From assembly GCA_026196775.1 (NCBI GenBank), contig JAPHUD010000017.1:39118-103117 (forward strand): DNA of 64,000 nucleotides. Direction: 5' to 3'. The notes beneath the pieces were generated by a model. It saw only the letters and a list, made by a program, of their open reading frames with translations. It was not told the origin of the DNA and searched no databases. Below, piece after piece: positions 1 to 8,379 of the stretch. The stretch is from Flavobacteriales bacterium (lineage in GTDB: Bacteria > Bacteroidota > Bacteroidia > Flavobacteriales_E > Vicingaceae). Position 1 is the first letter of the stretch, and every line of letters starts with the position of its first letter. Position numbers and translations under genes: made by a program.

Positions 1-120
1 GGTTAATTTTACAGAAGAAATTTATAAATCAAATGATAGTTAAGTTTTAAAAGAGTTGCAAGCTGTTTCAAGACAGTGTGTAGTTCAATTTTACATGGAT
101 TTAAACTTTTTAATAAATAA

Positions 121-150
121 TTGTATAATTCAAACTAATTTGTAAATTTG
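121..150 (+). promoter_or_regulatory. promoter of rpsP operon (Bacteroidota type)
   Basis: TTG at 121-123, a 19-base spacer, then TAAATTTG at 143-150. This matches the Bacteroidota -33/-7 consensus exactly and gives a leader of about 55 bases before rpsP. The 120 bases before it show no gene or clear signal. Confidence 0.75.
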
Positions 151-210
151 CAGCCCCAATTTATTTTGGGAGAACTAATTATTTATTTATCAATTTTTAA
201 ACATTAGAAA

Positions 211-843
211 ATGTCTACAAAAATTAGACTACAACGTCACGGTAAAAAAAGATATGCTTTTTTCCATGTTGTTGTAGCAGACTCAAGAGCCCCACGTGAT
301 GGGAAATTTATTGAAAAATTAGGTGTTTACAATCCAAACACAAATCCAGCAACTATCGAAATCGATTTTGATAAAGCTTTGAATTGGATTAAAACAGGTG
401 CGCAGCCAACAGATACTTGTCGTGCATTATTGTCATACAAAGGAGTACTTCACAAAGATCACTTGGATAGAGGTGTGTTGAAAGGAGCTATGACTCAAGA
501 ACAAGCTGATAAAAAGTTTGAAGCTTGGATGAAAGACAAAGAAGGTAAGATTGAAGGTAAGAAAGATAGCCTTTCTAAATCTAAAGAAGAACAAGAAAAA
601 GCTAGATTTAAAGCAGAGCAAGAAGCTAAAGAAAAAAGAGCTGCTGAAATAGCTGCTAAAAATACTCCAGTAGAAGAAGCTCCTGTAGCTGAAGAAGCTG
701 CAGAAGAAACTACTGAGACTCCTGCAGAAGAAGTAGTTGCTGAAGTTAAAGAAGAAGCACCTGTGGCTGAAGCTAAAGAGGAAACTCCTGCTGAAGAAGC
801 TAAAGAAGAAGCTCCTGCTGAAGAAGAGAAAAAAGAAGATTAA
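211..843 (+). CDS. rpsP: 30S ribosomal protein bS16 with long acidic tail
   Basis: Small-subunit ribosomal protein bS16, which binds 16S rRNA early in 30S assembly. The conserved domain fills residues 1 to about 85 (MSTKIRLQRHGKKRYAFF, then VVADSRAPRDGKFIEKLG). The protein is 210 residues against about 80-90 in most bacteria. The extra 120 residues are first a lysine/glutamate-rich helix (about 90-150) and then an Ala/Glu/Pro tail of loose repeats such as EEAPVAE and KEETPAEE. Long tails of this kind are usual for bS16 in Bacteroidota. It is first in an operon with rimM (14-base gap) and trmN6, behind a strong promoter at 121-150. The start is ATG without a Shine-Dalgarno. The identity is certain; the role of the tail is unknown. 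Confidence 0.97.
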   Translation: MSTKIRLQRHGKKRYAFFHVVVADSRAPRDGKFIEKLGVYNPNTNPATIEIDFDKALNWIKTGAQPTDTCRALLSYKGVLHKDHLDRGVLKGAMTQEQADKKFEAWMKDKEGKIEGKKDSLSKSKEEQEKARFKAEQEAKEKRAAEIAAKNTPVEEAPVAEEAAEETTETPAEEVVAEVKEEAPVAEAKEETPAEEAKEEAPAEEEKKED

Positions 844-857
844 CTAAATAACCAAGT

Positions 858-1397
858 GTGAAAATAGAAGAAACCTTTTATTTAGGCTATACTTCTAAAG
901 TGCATGGAAAAAATGGAGAATTGGTTGTAAAACTTGATGTTGATCAGCCAAATGCTTACAAGAAATTGGAATCAGTTTTTATCCGAATAAACAAAATGGA
1001 TAGTCAACTGGTTCCTTTTTTTGTTACGAAAACAGCCTTGCAAAATAACAACACAGTTGTTATAAAATTAGATGGTGTAGAAAATGTTGATGAGGCAAAA
1101 GACCTTGTTGCTAAAGAAGTGTATTTACCTCTAAGTATGCTTCCTCCATTAACTGGGAATAAATTTTATTTTCATGAAGTAGTAGGTTTTGCTGTTGAAG
1201 ATTTGCACAAAGGAAACTTAGGGACAATCAATCAAGTGTTAGAGTATCCTCATCAAGCAGTATTAGAAATTATTTCTCCTGATAATAAAGAGATTCTTAT
1301 TCCTGTTAGTGATGATTTTATTGTTGAGATAAATAGAGAAAAACAACTGATTAAAACAGACGCTCCTGAAGGTTTGATAGATATTTACTTAGAATAA
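858..1397 (+). CDS. rimM: 16S rRNA processing factor RimM
   Basis: RimM helps mature the 30S head and binds uS19. Its 179 residues match the family length. The N-terminal RimM barrel covers about 1-90 (FYLGYTSKVHGKNGELVVKL) and the PRC-barrel covers about 100-178, with the typical motifs KEILIPVSDDFI and the ending EGLIDIY. The start is GTG at 858; no ATG lies in frame nearby and this start places the conserved first strand correctly. It follows rpsP by 14 bases, the usual rpsP-rimM pairing, so the two are almost certainly cotranscribed. In many bacteria trmD comes next; here a different tRNA methyltransferase gene follows. Confidence 0.95.
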   Translation: MKIEETFYLGYTSKVHGKNGELVVKLDVDQPNAYKKLESVFIRINKMDSQLVPFFVTKTALQNNNTVVIKLDGVENVDEAKDLVAKEVYLPLSMLPPLTGNKFYFHEVVGFAVEDLHKGNLGTINQVLEYPHQAVLEIISPDNKEILIPVSDDFIVEINREKQLIKTDAPEGLIDIYLE

Positions 1398-1408
1398 TAA
1401 CCTTTGAG

Positions 1409-2119
1409 ATGGGTAAAGGTTTTCAATTCAAACAATTTTTTATAGAACAAGATAAGTGTGCCATGAAAGTTGGTACAGACGGTGTGTTACTAGGAGCTTG
1501 GGCAAAAATACAAGATGGAAATGTATTGGATATTGGTAGCGGAACAGGGTTGATGGCTTTGATGGCAGCTCAAAGAAACCCAAATGTTGTGGTAGATACT
1601 ATTGATGTTGAAGAGAATGCTTTTATTCAATCAACTATTAATATTAATAATAGCAAATGGAAGGATAGAGTTTTTGCTCATCATGTGGCATTACAAAATT
1701 ATGCTCCCAATAAAAAATATGATACCATAATTTCAAATCCACCATTTTTTAATAACACTTACCAGCCAGAAGAACAAAAGAGAAATATTGCAAGGCAGAA
1801 TTCATTACTTCCTTTTGAGGAGTTGGCTTTTCATGTTGACAGATTGCTAAAAAAGGAGGGTGTTTTTTCTGTGATTTTACCTGTAGAAGAAGAGGTTTTT
1901 GTAGAAATTGCTAAAAAACATTTTTTGTGTTTAAATAGAAAAATAAATGTTTTCCCTAATACAAAAAAAGCTTGTAAACGAGTTTTGTTAGAATTTTCTA
2001 GAAAGGAAGACGAAGTGGTAGAGGGAAATTTGATTATAGAGACTGATAAAAGACATGTTTATTCTTCTGAATATGAGTTGTTAACAAAGGATTTTTATCT
2101 TGAATTTAAGAGGGGTTAA
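1409..2119 (+). CDS. trmN6: tRNA1(Val) (adenine37-N6)-methyltransferase
   Basis: Predicted S-adenosylmethionine-dependent enzyme that methylates N6 of A37 in tRNA-Val (YfiC/TrmN6 family). Motif I is DIGSGTGLMA at residues 41-50 and the catalytic N6-adenine motif NPPF is at 110-113, preceded by YDTIIS. The N-terminal FKQFFIEQDKCAMKVGTDGVLLGAW segment, read in two parts, is the family signature around the substrate pocket. The length of 236 residues is normal. It lies 11 bases after rimM and is probably the last gene of the rpsP operon, since a new promoter follows at 2160. A related N6-adenine methyltransferase for another RNA cannot be excluded from sequence alone. Confidence 0.9.
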   Translation: MGKGFQFKQFFIEQDKCAMKVGTDGVLLGAWAKIQDGNVLDIGSGTGLMALMAAQRNPNVVVDTIDVEENAFIQSTININNSKWKDRVFAHHVALQNYAPNKKYDTIISNPPFFNNTYQPEEQKRNIARQNSLLPFEELAFHVDRLLKKEGVFSVILPVEEEVFVEIAKKHFLCLNRKINVFPNTKKACKRVLLEFSRKEDEVVEGNLIIETDKRHVYSSEYELLTKDFYLEFKRG

Positions 2120-2159
2120 AAAATACACTTTATACTTTTTTTACAAAGAAATTAATTCA

Positions 2160-2167
2160 TAACTTTG
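2160..2167 (+). promoter_or_regulatory. -7 element of yceD-rpmF promoter
   Basis: TAACTTTG matches TAnnTTTG. The -33 region is only T-rich. The predicted transcript begins near 2172, leaving about 20 bases of leader before the GTG start of yceD. Confidence 0.6.
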
Positions 2168-2192
2168 TCCGCTTTCATTAATACTGAATTAA

Positions 2193-2726
2193 GTGAAGAG
2201 TCATAAGGAATACACGATAGATTTTTCAGGGTTGAAACAAGGGGTTTACCATTTTGACTTTTTTGACTTTAAAGTTGGCAAAACGTTCTTTAGTTTGTTT
2301 GATAATGAAGATTACAATGATGCAAGTTTTGAAGTAGATTTAGCATTAGAGAAACAATCAACCATGATGTTGCTAGATTTTTCTATTAAAGGAAAAATTA
2401 ATGTAGATTGTGATAGATGTTTAGAACCAGTAGATATTGAAGTGGAGTGTGAAGAGCATTTAATTGTAAAGTTTGGAGAGGAAATGTATGAAGGCACAGA
2501 TGAAATAGTTATCTTGCCAGAAAGTGAACATCAAATTGATGTTTCTCCCTACATTTATGAGTTTATTCAAATAAATATTCCTCAAAGGAGAAAGCATAAA
2601 AAAAGTGATTGTAATCCTGAGGTAATAAAAAAACTTAAAGAAATACAGGTAAAGAATACAAAACAAAAAGAAGCAGAAATCGACCCTAGATGGGCTCAAT
2701 TAATAAATTTAAAAACAGAAAACTAA
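2193..2726 (+). CDS. yceD: DUF177 (YceD-like) protein upstream of bL32
   Basis: DUF177/YceD family protein, commonly encoded just before rpmF and linked in the literature to 23S rRNA accumulation or processing. The family cysteine pair is in VDCDRCLEPV (C73 and C76), with another cysteine at 86 and one in SDCNPEV, so metal binding is possible. The C-terminal RWAQLINL matches the conserved end of the family. It starts with GTG at 2193, about 20 bases after the predicted transcription start, and its stop is 6 bases from rpmF, so the two are cotranscribed. The gene symbol follows the E. coli name; the molecular function is not settled. Confidence 0.88.
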   Translation: MKSHKEYTIDFSGLKQGVYHFDFFDFKVGKTFFSLFDNEDYNDASFEVDLALEKQSTMMLLDFSIKGKINVDCDRCLEPVDIEVECEEHLIVKFGEEMYEGTDEIVILPESEHQIDVSPYIYEFIQINIPQRRKHKKSDCNPEVIKKLKEIQVKNTKQKEAEIDPRWAQLINLKTEN

Positions 2727-2732
2727 ATAGAA

Positions 2733-2918
2733 ATGGCACATCCTAAAAGAAAAACCTCGAAAACGAGAAGAGACAAAAGAAGAACGCACTACAAAGCTGT
2801 TGCACCAACAGTTGTAAATTGTTCAAACTGTGGAGCACCTGTTCTTTACCATAGAGTTTGTGGAGATTGTGGTTATTACAGAGGTAAGTTAGCGGTTGAG
2901 AAATCAGTAGCTATCTAA
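2733..2918 (+). CDS. rpmF: 50S ribosomal protein bL32, zinc-ribbon type
   Basis: Large-subunit ribosomal protein of 61 residues. It has the basic N-terminus MAHPKRKTSKTRRDKRRTHY and a complete zinc ribbon with C30, C33, C43 and C46 (CSNCGAP, then CGDCGYY). This is therefore the zinc-dependent (C+) form rather than the cysteine-free paralogue induced under zinc starvation in some bacteria. It is cotranscribed with yceD and followed at once by a strong terminator. No plsX gene stands between rpmF and fabH, unlike in many Proteobacteria and Firmicutes. Confidence 0.97.
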   Translation: MAHPKRKTSKTRRDKRRTHYKAVAPTVVNCSNCGAPVLYHRVCGDCGYYRGKLAVEKSVAI

Positions 2919-2932
2919 AAAGAAAATGATTA

Positions 2933-2973
2933 ACAAAACTTACTGCTATTATTTCAGTAAGTTTTGTTTTTTT
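2933..2973 (+). terminator. rho-independent terminator after rpmF
   Basis: A perfect 13-bp stem (2933-2945 with 2955-2967), a 9-base loop and a run of seven T (2967-2973). Its 3' arm holds the TTG of the next promoter. Confidence 0.9.
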
Positions 2974-2993
2974 ATAAATCTCTTCTATTTTTG
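2964..2993 (+). promoter_or_regulatory. promoter of fabH-accB-accC
   Basis: TTG at 2964-2966, a 19-base spacer, and TATTTTTG at 2986-2993 match the Bacteroidota consensus. The -33 box lies inside the 3' arm of the rpmF terminator. The leader to the fabH ATG is about 45 bases. Confidence 0.7.
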
Positions 2994-3042
2994 AAAATCA
3001 TTTAAAAATAGCGTAACCACTTTTTAAAAGCAAAGTTAAATT

Positions 3043-4044
3043 ATGAGTAAAATTACTGCTGCAATTACCGCTGTTAATGGCTATGTTCCTGATTATGTTT
3101 TAACAAATAAGGAATTAGAAACCATGATAGATACTTCTGATGAATGGATAATGTCAAGAACAGGGATTCAAGAAAGGAGAATTCTTAAAGGCGAAGGTAA
3201 AGGTTCTTCAGTGATGGCTGCAGAAGCAGTAAAGGGGTTGTGTGAAAAAAGAGGTATATCACCAAAAGAAATAGATTTATTAATCTGCTGTACAGTTACT
3301 GCAGACCATATATTCCCAGCAACAGCTAATATTATAACTGATAAAGTAGGAGCAACTAATGCTTTTGGCTTTGATCTTAATGCAGCATGTTCAGGTTTTC
3401 TTTACGGGTTAACAACAGGGTCAAAATTTATTGAATCAGGATCTCATAAAAAAGTTGTAGTTGTAGGTGTAGATAAAATGTCTGCTTTAGTAGATTATGA
3501 AGATAGAACAACTTGTATAATTTTTGGTGACGGTTGTGGAGCAGTGCTGTTAGAACCAAATGAAGAAGGTTTTGGAGTGAAAGACTCTATCTTAAGAAGT
3601 GATGGTTCAGGATTTCAACACTTACACCAAAAAGCAGGAGGTTCTGCCTACCCACCAACATTAGAAACTGTTAAAAATAAAGAACATCATATCCATCAAG
3701 AAGGACAAGCGGTATTTAAATTTGCTGTAACCAATATGGCAGATGTTTCTGCAGAGATCATGGAAAAAAATAATCTGACCAGTGATGATGTCGCTTGGTT
3801 AGTGCCACACCAAGCAAATAAGAGAATAATTGATGCCACAGCCAGAAGAATGGGGTTAAGTGATGAAAAAGTGATGCTTAACATTCAACGTTATGGAAAC
3901 ACTACTTCGGGAACTATACCATTGTGTTTATGGGAATGGGAAAATCAACTTAAAAAAGGAGATAATGTAATTTTATCTGCTTTTGGAGGTGGGTTTACAT
4001 GGGGGGCTATATGGGTGAAATGGGCTTATGATACAAATAAATAA
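3043..4044 (+). CDS. fabH: beta-ketoacyl-ACP synthase III
   Basis: FabH joins acetyl-CoA (or a branched-chain acyl-CoA) to malonyl-ACP to start fatty-acid synthesis in the cytoplasm. The Cys-His-Asn catalytic triad is complete: C116 in [11 protein letters not shown]256 in VPHQANKRI and N286 in [11 protein letters not shown]. The length of 333 residues is normal for the family. It is followed by accB (21-base gap) and accC, an order frequent in Flavobacteria that puts malonyl-CoA supply and its first consumer together. Its own promoter lies at 2964-2993. Primer preference (straight or branched) cannot be read from the sequence; many Bacteroidota use branched primers. Confidence 0.96.
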   Translation: MSKITAAITAVNGYVPDYVLTNKELETMIDTSDEWIMSRTGIQERRILKGEGKGSSVMAAEAVKGLCEKRGISPKEIDLLICCTVTADHIFPATANIITDKVGATNAFGFDLNAACSGFLYGLTTGSKFIESGSHKKVVVVGVDKMSALVDYEDRTTCIIFGDGCGAVLLEPNEEGFGVKDSILRSDGSGFQHLHQKAGGSAYPPTLETVKNKEHHIHQEGQAVFKFAVTNMADVSAEIMEKNNLTSDDVAWLVPHQANKRIIDATARRMGLSDEKVMLNIQRYGNTTSGTIPLCLWEWENQLKKGDNVILSAFGGGFTWGAIWVKWAYDTNK

Positions 4045-4065
4045 AATAACAAAAACAAATAAATT

Positions 4066-4578
4066 ATGAAGTCATCAGAAATTCAAGAACTAATAAAATT
4101 TGTTGCAAAATCTGGAGTTAGCGAAGTTGAAATTGAAAACAAGGATTTTAAAATTACTATAAAAACTCCTCCTTATAAAAGAGGTAACCAGCCAACTGTT
4201 GAGGTAATCAGACAAGAAGTTGTTCAGCCACAACAAGCTCAGCAAGCTCCTGTAGCTGCGGCTCCTCAAGCACAACCTCAAGCTACACCTGCTGCACCTG
4301 CTGCCCCAGCAAAAGAAGCACCAAGTGAAGATGCTAATTATGTTACTATTAAGTCTCCAATGATTGGAACTTTCTATAGAAAACCTTCTCCAGACAAACC
4401 TAATTATGTTAGTGTTGGTGATGAGGTTAAAAATGAAACGGTAGTTTGTGTTATTGAAGCTATGAAATTGTTTAATGAAATTGAAGCTGAAATTAACGGG
4501 AAAATTGTGAAAATTTTAGTTGATGATGGTTCTCCTGTTGAGTATGACCAACCATTGTTTTTAGTAGATCCAAGTTAA
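4066..4578 (+). CDS. accB: biotin carboxyl carrier protein of acetyl-CoA carboxylase
   Basis: AccB carries the carboxylated biotin between the biotin carboxylase and carboxyltransferase halves of acetyl-CoA carboxylase. The biotinyl domain fills about residues 92-170 with the biotin attachment motif EAMKLFNEIEAE, modified lysine K134. An N-terminal helical region (1-50) and a flexible Ala/Pro/Gln linker (about 51-90) precede it, the standard layout. The motif reads EAMK, the canonical form. It lies between fabH and accC in one operon, 84 bases before accC. Confidence 0.96.
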   Translation: MKSSEIQELIKFVAKSGVSEVEIENKDFKITIKTPPYKRGNQPTVEVIRQEVVQPQQAQQAPVAAAPQAQPQATPAAPAAPAKEAPSEDANYVTIKSPMIGTFYRKPSPDKPNYVSVGDEVKNETVVCVIEAMKLFNEIEAEINGKIVKILVDDGSPVEYDQPLFLVDPS

Positions 4579-4662
4579 ATTAATAATTTGATTAAGTTGT
4601 AATCTATGTAATGTTAGATTCGTTTTCAAATTTTCAAATTGTTTAATTTCCAAATTTAAATT

Positions 4663-6003
4663 ATGTTTAAAAAAATATTAATTGCAAATAGAGGTGAAAT
4701 AGCTTTACGTGTTATTAGAACATGTAAAGAGATGGGAATTAGTACAGTTGCAGTTTATTCTACTGCAGATAAAGATAGCTTGCATGTTAGATTTGCAGAC
4801 GAAGCTGTTTGTATAGGTCCCCCACAAAGCTCATTGTCATACTTGAAGATGTCAAATATTATTGCTGCAGCAGAAATAACAAATGCTGATGCTATACATC
4901 CTGGATATGGGTTTTTATCTGAAAACTCCAAATTCTCAAAAATTTGTCAAGAAAATGGAATAAAGTTTATTGGTGCATCTCCAGAAATGATTGATGCTAT
5001 GGGAGATAAATCTTCTGCTAAAACTACTATGATTAAAGCAGGAGTTCCTGTTGTTCCAGGTTCTGAAGGATTATTAAAAGATTTAGCAGATGCAAAAGCT
5101 ACGGCTAAAAAAATTAAATATCCTGTAATGATGAAAGCTACTGCCGGTGGTGGTGGTAAAGGTATGCGTGTAATTTGGAATGAAGAGGAAATGGAAGCTG
5201 CTTGGGATTCTGCTAGAAAAGAAGCTGCGGCAGCTTTTGGAAATGACGGAATGTACATGGAAAAATTTATTGAAGAGCCTCGTCATATTGAAATTCAAAT
5301 TGCTGGAGATGGTAAAAATGCTTGTCACCTCTCAGAAAGAGATTGTTCAATCCAGAGAAGACATCAAAAATTAGTAGAAGAAACTCCTTCTCCATTTATG
5401 ACAGATAAGTTGAGAGAACAAATGGGTGAGGCTGCTATAAAAGCTGCAAAAGCCGTAAAATACGAAGGTGTTGGAACTGTTGAGTTTTTAGTTGATAAAA
5501 ATAGAGATTTTTATTTCATGGAAATGAATACGCGTATTCAGGTAGAACATACTATTACCGAAGAAGTAATTAATTTTGATTTAATTAAAGAACAAATAAA
5601 ACTAGCTGCAGGAGATAAAATTTCAGGCAAAAACTACTATCCACAACTACATTCAATTCAATGTAGAATTAATGCAGAAGATCCTTTTAATGATTTTAGA
5701 CCTAGTCCTGGAGTAATTAAAACATATCACTCACCAGGCGGACACGGAATCAGAATAGATACTCATGCCTATGCAAGTTATGTTATTCCTCCTTATTATG
5801 ACTCTATGATTTCTAAATTAATTACTGTAGCTCAAACAAGAGAAGAGGCTATTACAAAAATGCAACGAGCTTTAGATGAGTATATTATTGAAGGAGTCAA
5901 AACAACTATCCCTTTCCATCAGCAATTAATGCAAGATGAGAAATTTAGGAAAGGAGATTTTACTACCAAGTTTATGGAAACTTTTAAATTAAAAGATATT
6001 TAA
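4663..6003 (+). CDS. accC: biotin carboxylase subunit of acetyl-CoA carboxylase
   Basis: AccC uses ATP and bicarbonate to carboxylate the biotin on AccB. It has the full family length (446 residues): the N-terminal domain starts [17 protein letters not shown], the ATP-grasp glycine loop GGGGKGMR is at 162-169, and the active-site motif [17 protein letters not shown] lies near residue 290. It is probably the last gene of the fabH-accB-accC operon; a separate promoter precedes the next gene. The residue content is that of acetyl-CoA carboxylase, but a propionyl-CoA or pyruvate type is not fully excluded. Linkage to accB and fabH makes the acetyl-CoA role much the more likely. Confidence 0.96.
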   Translation: MFKKILIANRGEIALRVIRTCKEMGISTVAVYSTADKDSLHVRFADEAVCIGPPQSSLSYLKMSNIIAAAEITNADAIHPGYGFLSENSKFSKICQENGIKFIGASPEMIDAMGDKSSAKTTMIKAGVPVVPGSEGLLKDLADAKATAKKIKYPVMMKATAGGGGKGMRVIWNEEEMEAAWDSARKEAAAAFGNDGMYMEKFIEEPRHIEIQIAGDGKNACHLSERDCSIQRRHQKLVEETPSPFMTDKLREQMGEAAIKAAKAVKYEGVGTVEFLVDKNRDFYFMEMNTRIQVEHTITEEVINFDLIKEQIKLAAGDKISGKNYYPQLHSIQCRINAEDPFNDFRPSPGVIKTYHSPGGHGIRIDTHAYASYVIPPYYDSMISKLITVAQTREEAITKMQRALDEYIIEGVKTTIPFHQQLMQDEKFRKGDFTTKFMETFKLKDI

Positions 6004-6048
6004 TAAAAAACTTTTTTGATAAGTTCTTCAAAATAATAAGAATAATAT

Positions 6049-6056
6049 TATATTTG
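6049..6056 (+). promoter_or_regulatory. -7 element upstream of usp gene
   Basis: TATATTTG matches TAnnTTTG, with a weak TTC at 6027-6029 at 19-base spacing. It gives a leader of about 27 bases. Confidence 0.55.
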
Positions 6057-6087
6057 TTCGGAATAATTTCAATAAAAATACAATTCT

Positions 6088-6927
6088 ATGGATAAAGAAA
6101 TTTATAAAGTGCTTGTTCCTCATGATTTTACTGCGGTTGCAGACTGTGCAATTAGCCATGCTGCTCAAGTAGCTAAATCTTACAATGGTGATGTTTATCT
6201 TTTACACGTTGTTTCTAAACAAAAAGAAGTTGAACCAACTCGAGAGAAGTTAAAAGAAGTTGCTTTAAAAGCTGAAAAAAAACATGGGGTTAATACGCAT
6301 GTAATTGTTAGAATAGGAAGTATATTTGAAGATATTGGGGATGTTGCATCAGAGATTTCTGCTGGATATATTGTAATGGGAACCCATGGGGCAAGAGGTA
6401 TGCAGAAAATACTTGGTAGCCATGCAATTAAAGTAATTTCTCACTCTAAAGTACCTTTTATTATTGTTCAAGAAAAAGAACCATCAGCAACAGATACTTA
6501 TGATGATATAGTTGTACCTATTGATCACGCTGATATTACTAAGCAAAAATTGAAAATTGCAGCAAGTATTGCTAAGCATTTTAAAAGTAGAATTCACATT
6601 TTTGCCGATTCTGAATCTGATGAATTTTTAAAGAAAAAATTAAATCAAGAATTGAGTTTTGCAAAAAAATATTTTGATGAGAAAAATTTACCTTATGAAA
6701 TAGATAGAGCAGTTGAAGGAGAAGGAAATTTTAAAAAACAATTAGTAAGACATGCGGCTAAAATGGATGCTGATTTAATTGTTATTGTAAACACGCAAGA
6801 AGGAGCTTTATTACCAGATTTCTTTGGTAGCGATGAACAAGAAGTAATTGCAAATGATGCTGAAATTCCAGTTTTAATTACCAACCCAACTCATGAATTT
6901 GTAGCAAGTAGTGTTTTTGGAACATAA
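6088..6927 (+). CDS. tandem-domain universal stress protein
   Basis: Two UspA domains in one chain, about residues 1-140 and 145-279. The first begins YKVLVPHDFTAVADCAISHA and holds the nucleotide-loop motif MGTHGARG, then SHAIKVISHSKVPFIIV. The second begins YDDIVVPIDHADITKQKLK and keeps the fold, but its loop is altered (NTQEGALLPDFFGSDEQEVI), so ATP binding may rest on the first domain. Proteins of this kind are cytoplasmic and act in stress survival in ways that differ between members. The gene has its own promoter and a strong terminator, so it is a single-gene unit. Confidence 0.9.
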   Translation: MDKEIYKVLVPHDFTAVADCAISHAAQVAKSYNGDVYLLHVVSKQKEVEPTREKLKEVALKAEKKHGVNTHVIVRIGSIFEDIGDVASEISAGYIVMGTHGARGMQKILGSHAIKVISHSKVPFIIVQEKEPSATDTYDDIVVPIDHADITKQKLKIAASIAKHFKSRIHIFADSESDEFLKKKLNQELSFAKKYFDEKNLPYEIDRAVEGEGNFKKQLVRHAAKMDADLIVIVNTQEGALLPDFFGSDEQEVIANDAEIPVLITNPTHEFVASSVFGT

Positions 6928-6950
6928 AAAATACAGTTTATAATATTTAA

Positions 6951-6979
6951 AAAGGCTGCCCATTGGGCAGCCTTTTTTT
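6951..6979 (+). terminator. rho-independent terminator after usp gene
   Basis: GGCTGCCC (6954-6961) pairs with GGGCAGCC (6965-6972) around a 3-base loop, flanked by AAA/TTT and followed by seven T. Confidence 0.92.
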
Positions 6980-7301
6980 ATGTCAGCTCCCTAAATTCCC
7001 GAAAGTGAGACTTATCCAACGCTACAAATTCCAATCTTTTCCGTCAATGCGAAGTTTAGCATTGGCTGGTTGCGATAGCACTGAAGCAGTCTTTTAATAT
7101 GGACTCAAAAACTTCTTTAGAAAAATTAAAAATGGTATATTTGATTAAGGATTAGTACATTTAGTTAGCACTCTATGAAAATATATGTGTTACAATATTT
7201 TTAATTAATAATTTTAGTTGTAACCAAACATCAATTCCCTAAATCCAAATCATCTCGTTACTTTCAAAAAACATTCTACAAATTCAGTATAAAAAAATAT
7301 G
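6980..7301. other. non-coding stretch, no gene seen
   Basis: About 320 bases without an ORF. Two possible hairpins are visible: CAATGC (7045-7050) with GCATTG (7059-7064), and GTTACAA (7189-7195) with TTGTAAC (7218-7224). The part 7000-7090 is richer in GC than the rest and reads like a decayed repeat. I can assign no function. Confidence 0.4.
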
Positions 7302-7309
7302 TAGTTTTG
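7302..7309 (+). promoter_or_regulatory. -7 element directly before ABC ATPase start
   Basis: TAGTTTTG matches TAnnTTTG. Its G is only 5 bases before the A of the ATG at 7314, so the transcript should be leaderless or nearly so. The -33 region is weak. Confidence 0.55.
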
Positions 7310-7313
7310 TTCC

Positions 7314-8264
7314 ATGGAAATTTTACATGTAAAACGAGTTTATAAAACTTATGCAGAACACAAAGCTTTGCACAATGTTTCTATTCATATAGATAAGCAA
7401 AGAATTTTTGGCTTATTAGGACCAAATGGTGCCGGAAAAACAACCTTAATTCGTATCATCAACCAAATTACTGGTCCTGATAAAGGAGAAGTGTTTTTTG
7501 AAGGCGAAAAATTGGCACCCAAACACATTTCTCAAATAGGATATTTGCCTGAAGAAAGAGGCTTATACAAAAAAATGAAAGTGGGCGAACAAGCACTCTA
7601 TTTAGCTCAACTCAAAGGAATGTCAAAAAATGAAGCTAAAACTAAGCTAAATCATTGGTTTGAGAAATTTGAAATTACCAATTGGTGGGACAAAAAAGTA
7701 GAAGAGCTTTCTAAAGGGATGGCTCAAAAAGTACAATTTATTACTACCGTACTGCACGAACCAAAACTATTAATACTCGATGAACCTTTTAGTGGTTTCG
7801 ATCCTATTAATACCAATCTGATTAAAAAAGAAATTTTAGAACTAAGAGAAAAAGGTTCTACTATTATTTTTTCTACTCACAATATGGAATCGGTAGAAGA
7901 AATTTGTGATGATATTGCTCTTATCAATAAATCGAGAAAAATATTAGACGGAAAAGTAATTGACGTTAAAAATCAATACAAAACCAATATTTACGAAATA
8001 ACATTTGAAGGGAATTTAATTGCGTTTACCAATGCACTCTGGACAGGCTTTGAATTACTTTCAACAGAAAAGAAAGATAATAGAATTGTAGCAAAAGTAA
8101 AAGGAATTCAGAAAGATACTAGTCTTAATAAATTATTAGCTACTGTGCTAAATGATGTAAATATTATTGCGGTAAAAGAGCATATACCAACCATGAACGA
8201 AATTTTTATTGAAAAAGTAAATGAAGTAATGCCCGATGATTTGCCGGAGGAAATGGAAGGGTGA
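7314..8264 (+). CDS. ABC transporter ATP-binding protein, NatA type
   Basis: ATPase subunit of an ABC-2 exporter. The Walker A motif GPNGAGKTT is at 36-44, the signature LSKGMAQ at 132-138, Walker B LLILDEP at 152-158, and the H-loop is in FSTHNMESVEE. About 90 extra C-terminal residues form the domain typical of the NatA/DrrA group. The next gene is its membrane partner, 115 bases downstream. NatAB systems export sodium or other small solutes; the substrate here cannot be read from the sequence. The ATG at 7314 fits the family start (MEILHVKRVYKTY) and sits right behind the promoter. Confidence 0.9.
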   Translation: MEILHVKRVYKTYAEHKALHNVSIHIDKQRIFGLLGPNGAGKTTLIRIINQITGPDKGEVFFEGEKLAPKHISQIGYLPEERGLYKKMKVGEQALYLAQLKGMSKNEAKTKLNHWFEKFEITNWWDKKVEELSKGMAQKVQFITTVLHEPKLLILDEPFSGFDPINTNLIKKEILELREKGSTIIFSTHNMESVEEICDDIALINKSRKILDGKVIDVKNQYKTNIYEITFEGNLIAFTNALWTGFELLSTEKKDNRIVAKVKGIQKDTSLNKLLATVLNDVNIIAVKEHIPTMNEIFIEKVNEVMPDDLPEEMEG

Positions 8265-8363
8265 TTATAATGTTTAAATATAAGAATGGTTTAATGTGTA
8301 GGTTTTGAAAAAATTTAAAATTAGAGATTAGAAATACTTATAACCGTCATTTGAGAACCGATA

Positions 8364-8376
8364 AACTGTGAACTGA
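8364..8376 (+). repeat. short intergenic word, copy 1
   Basis: AACTGTGAACTGA, repeated exactly at 59881-59893, both in AT-rich leaders just before a gene. Part of a loose family of intergenic words described in the findings. Confidence 0.4.
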
Positions 8377-8379
8377 AAA

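Noticed and set aside
640..842. Apparent tandem repeat DNA in the rpsP tail
   Set aside because: The repeats follow the codons of an Ala/Glu/Pro tail that is usual for this protein in Bacteroidota, so a separate repeat element is not needed.
4947..5258. 103-codon minus-strand frame inside accC
   Set aside because: A shadow of accC on the opposite strand; the accC reading has complete active-site motifs.
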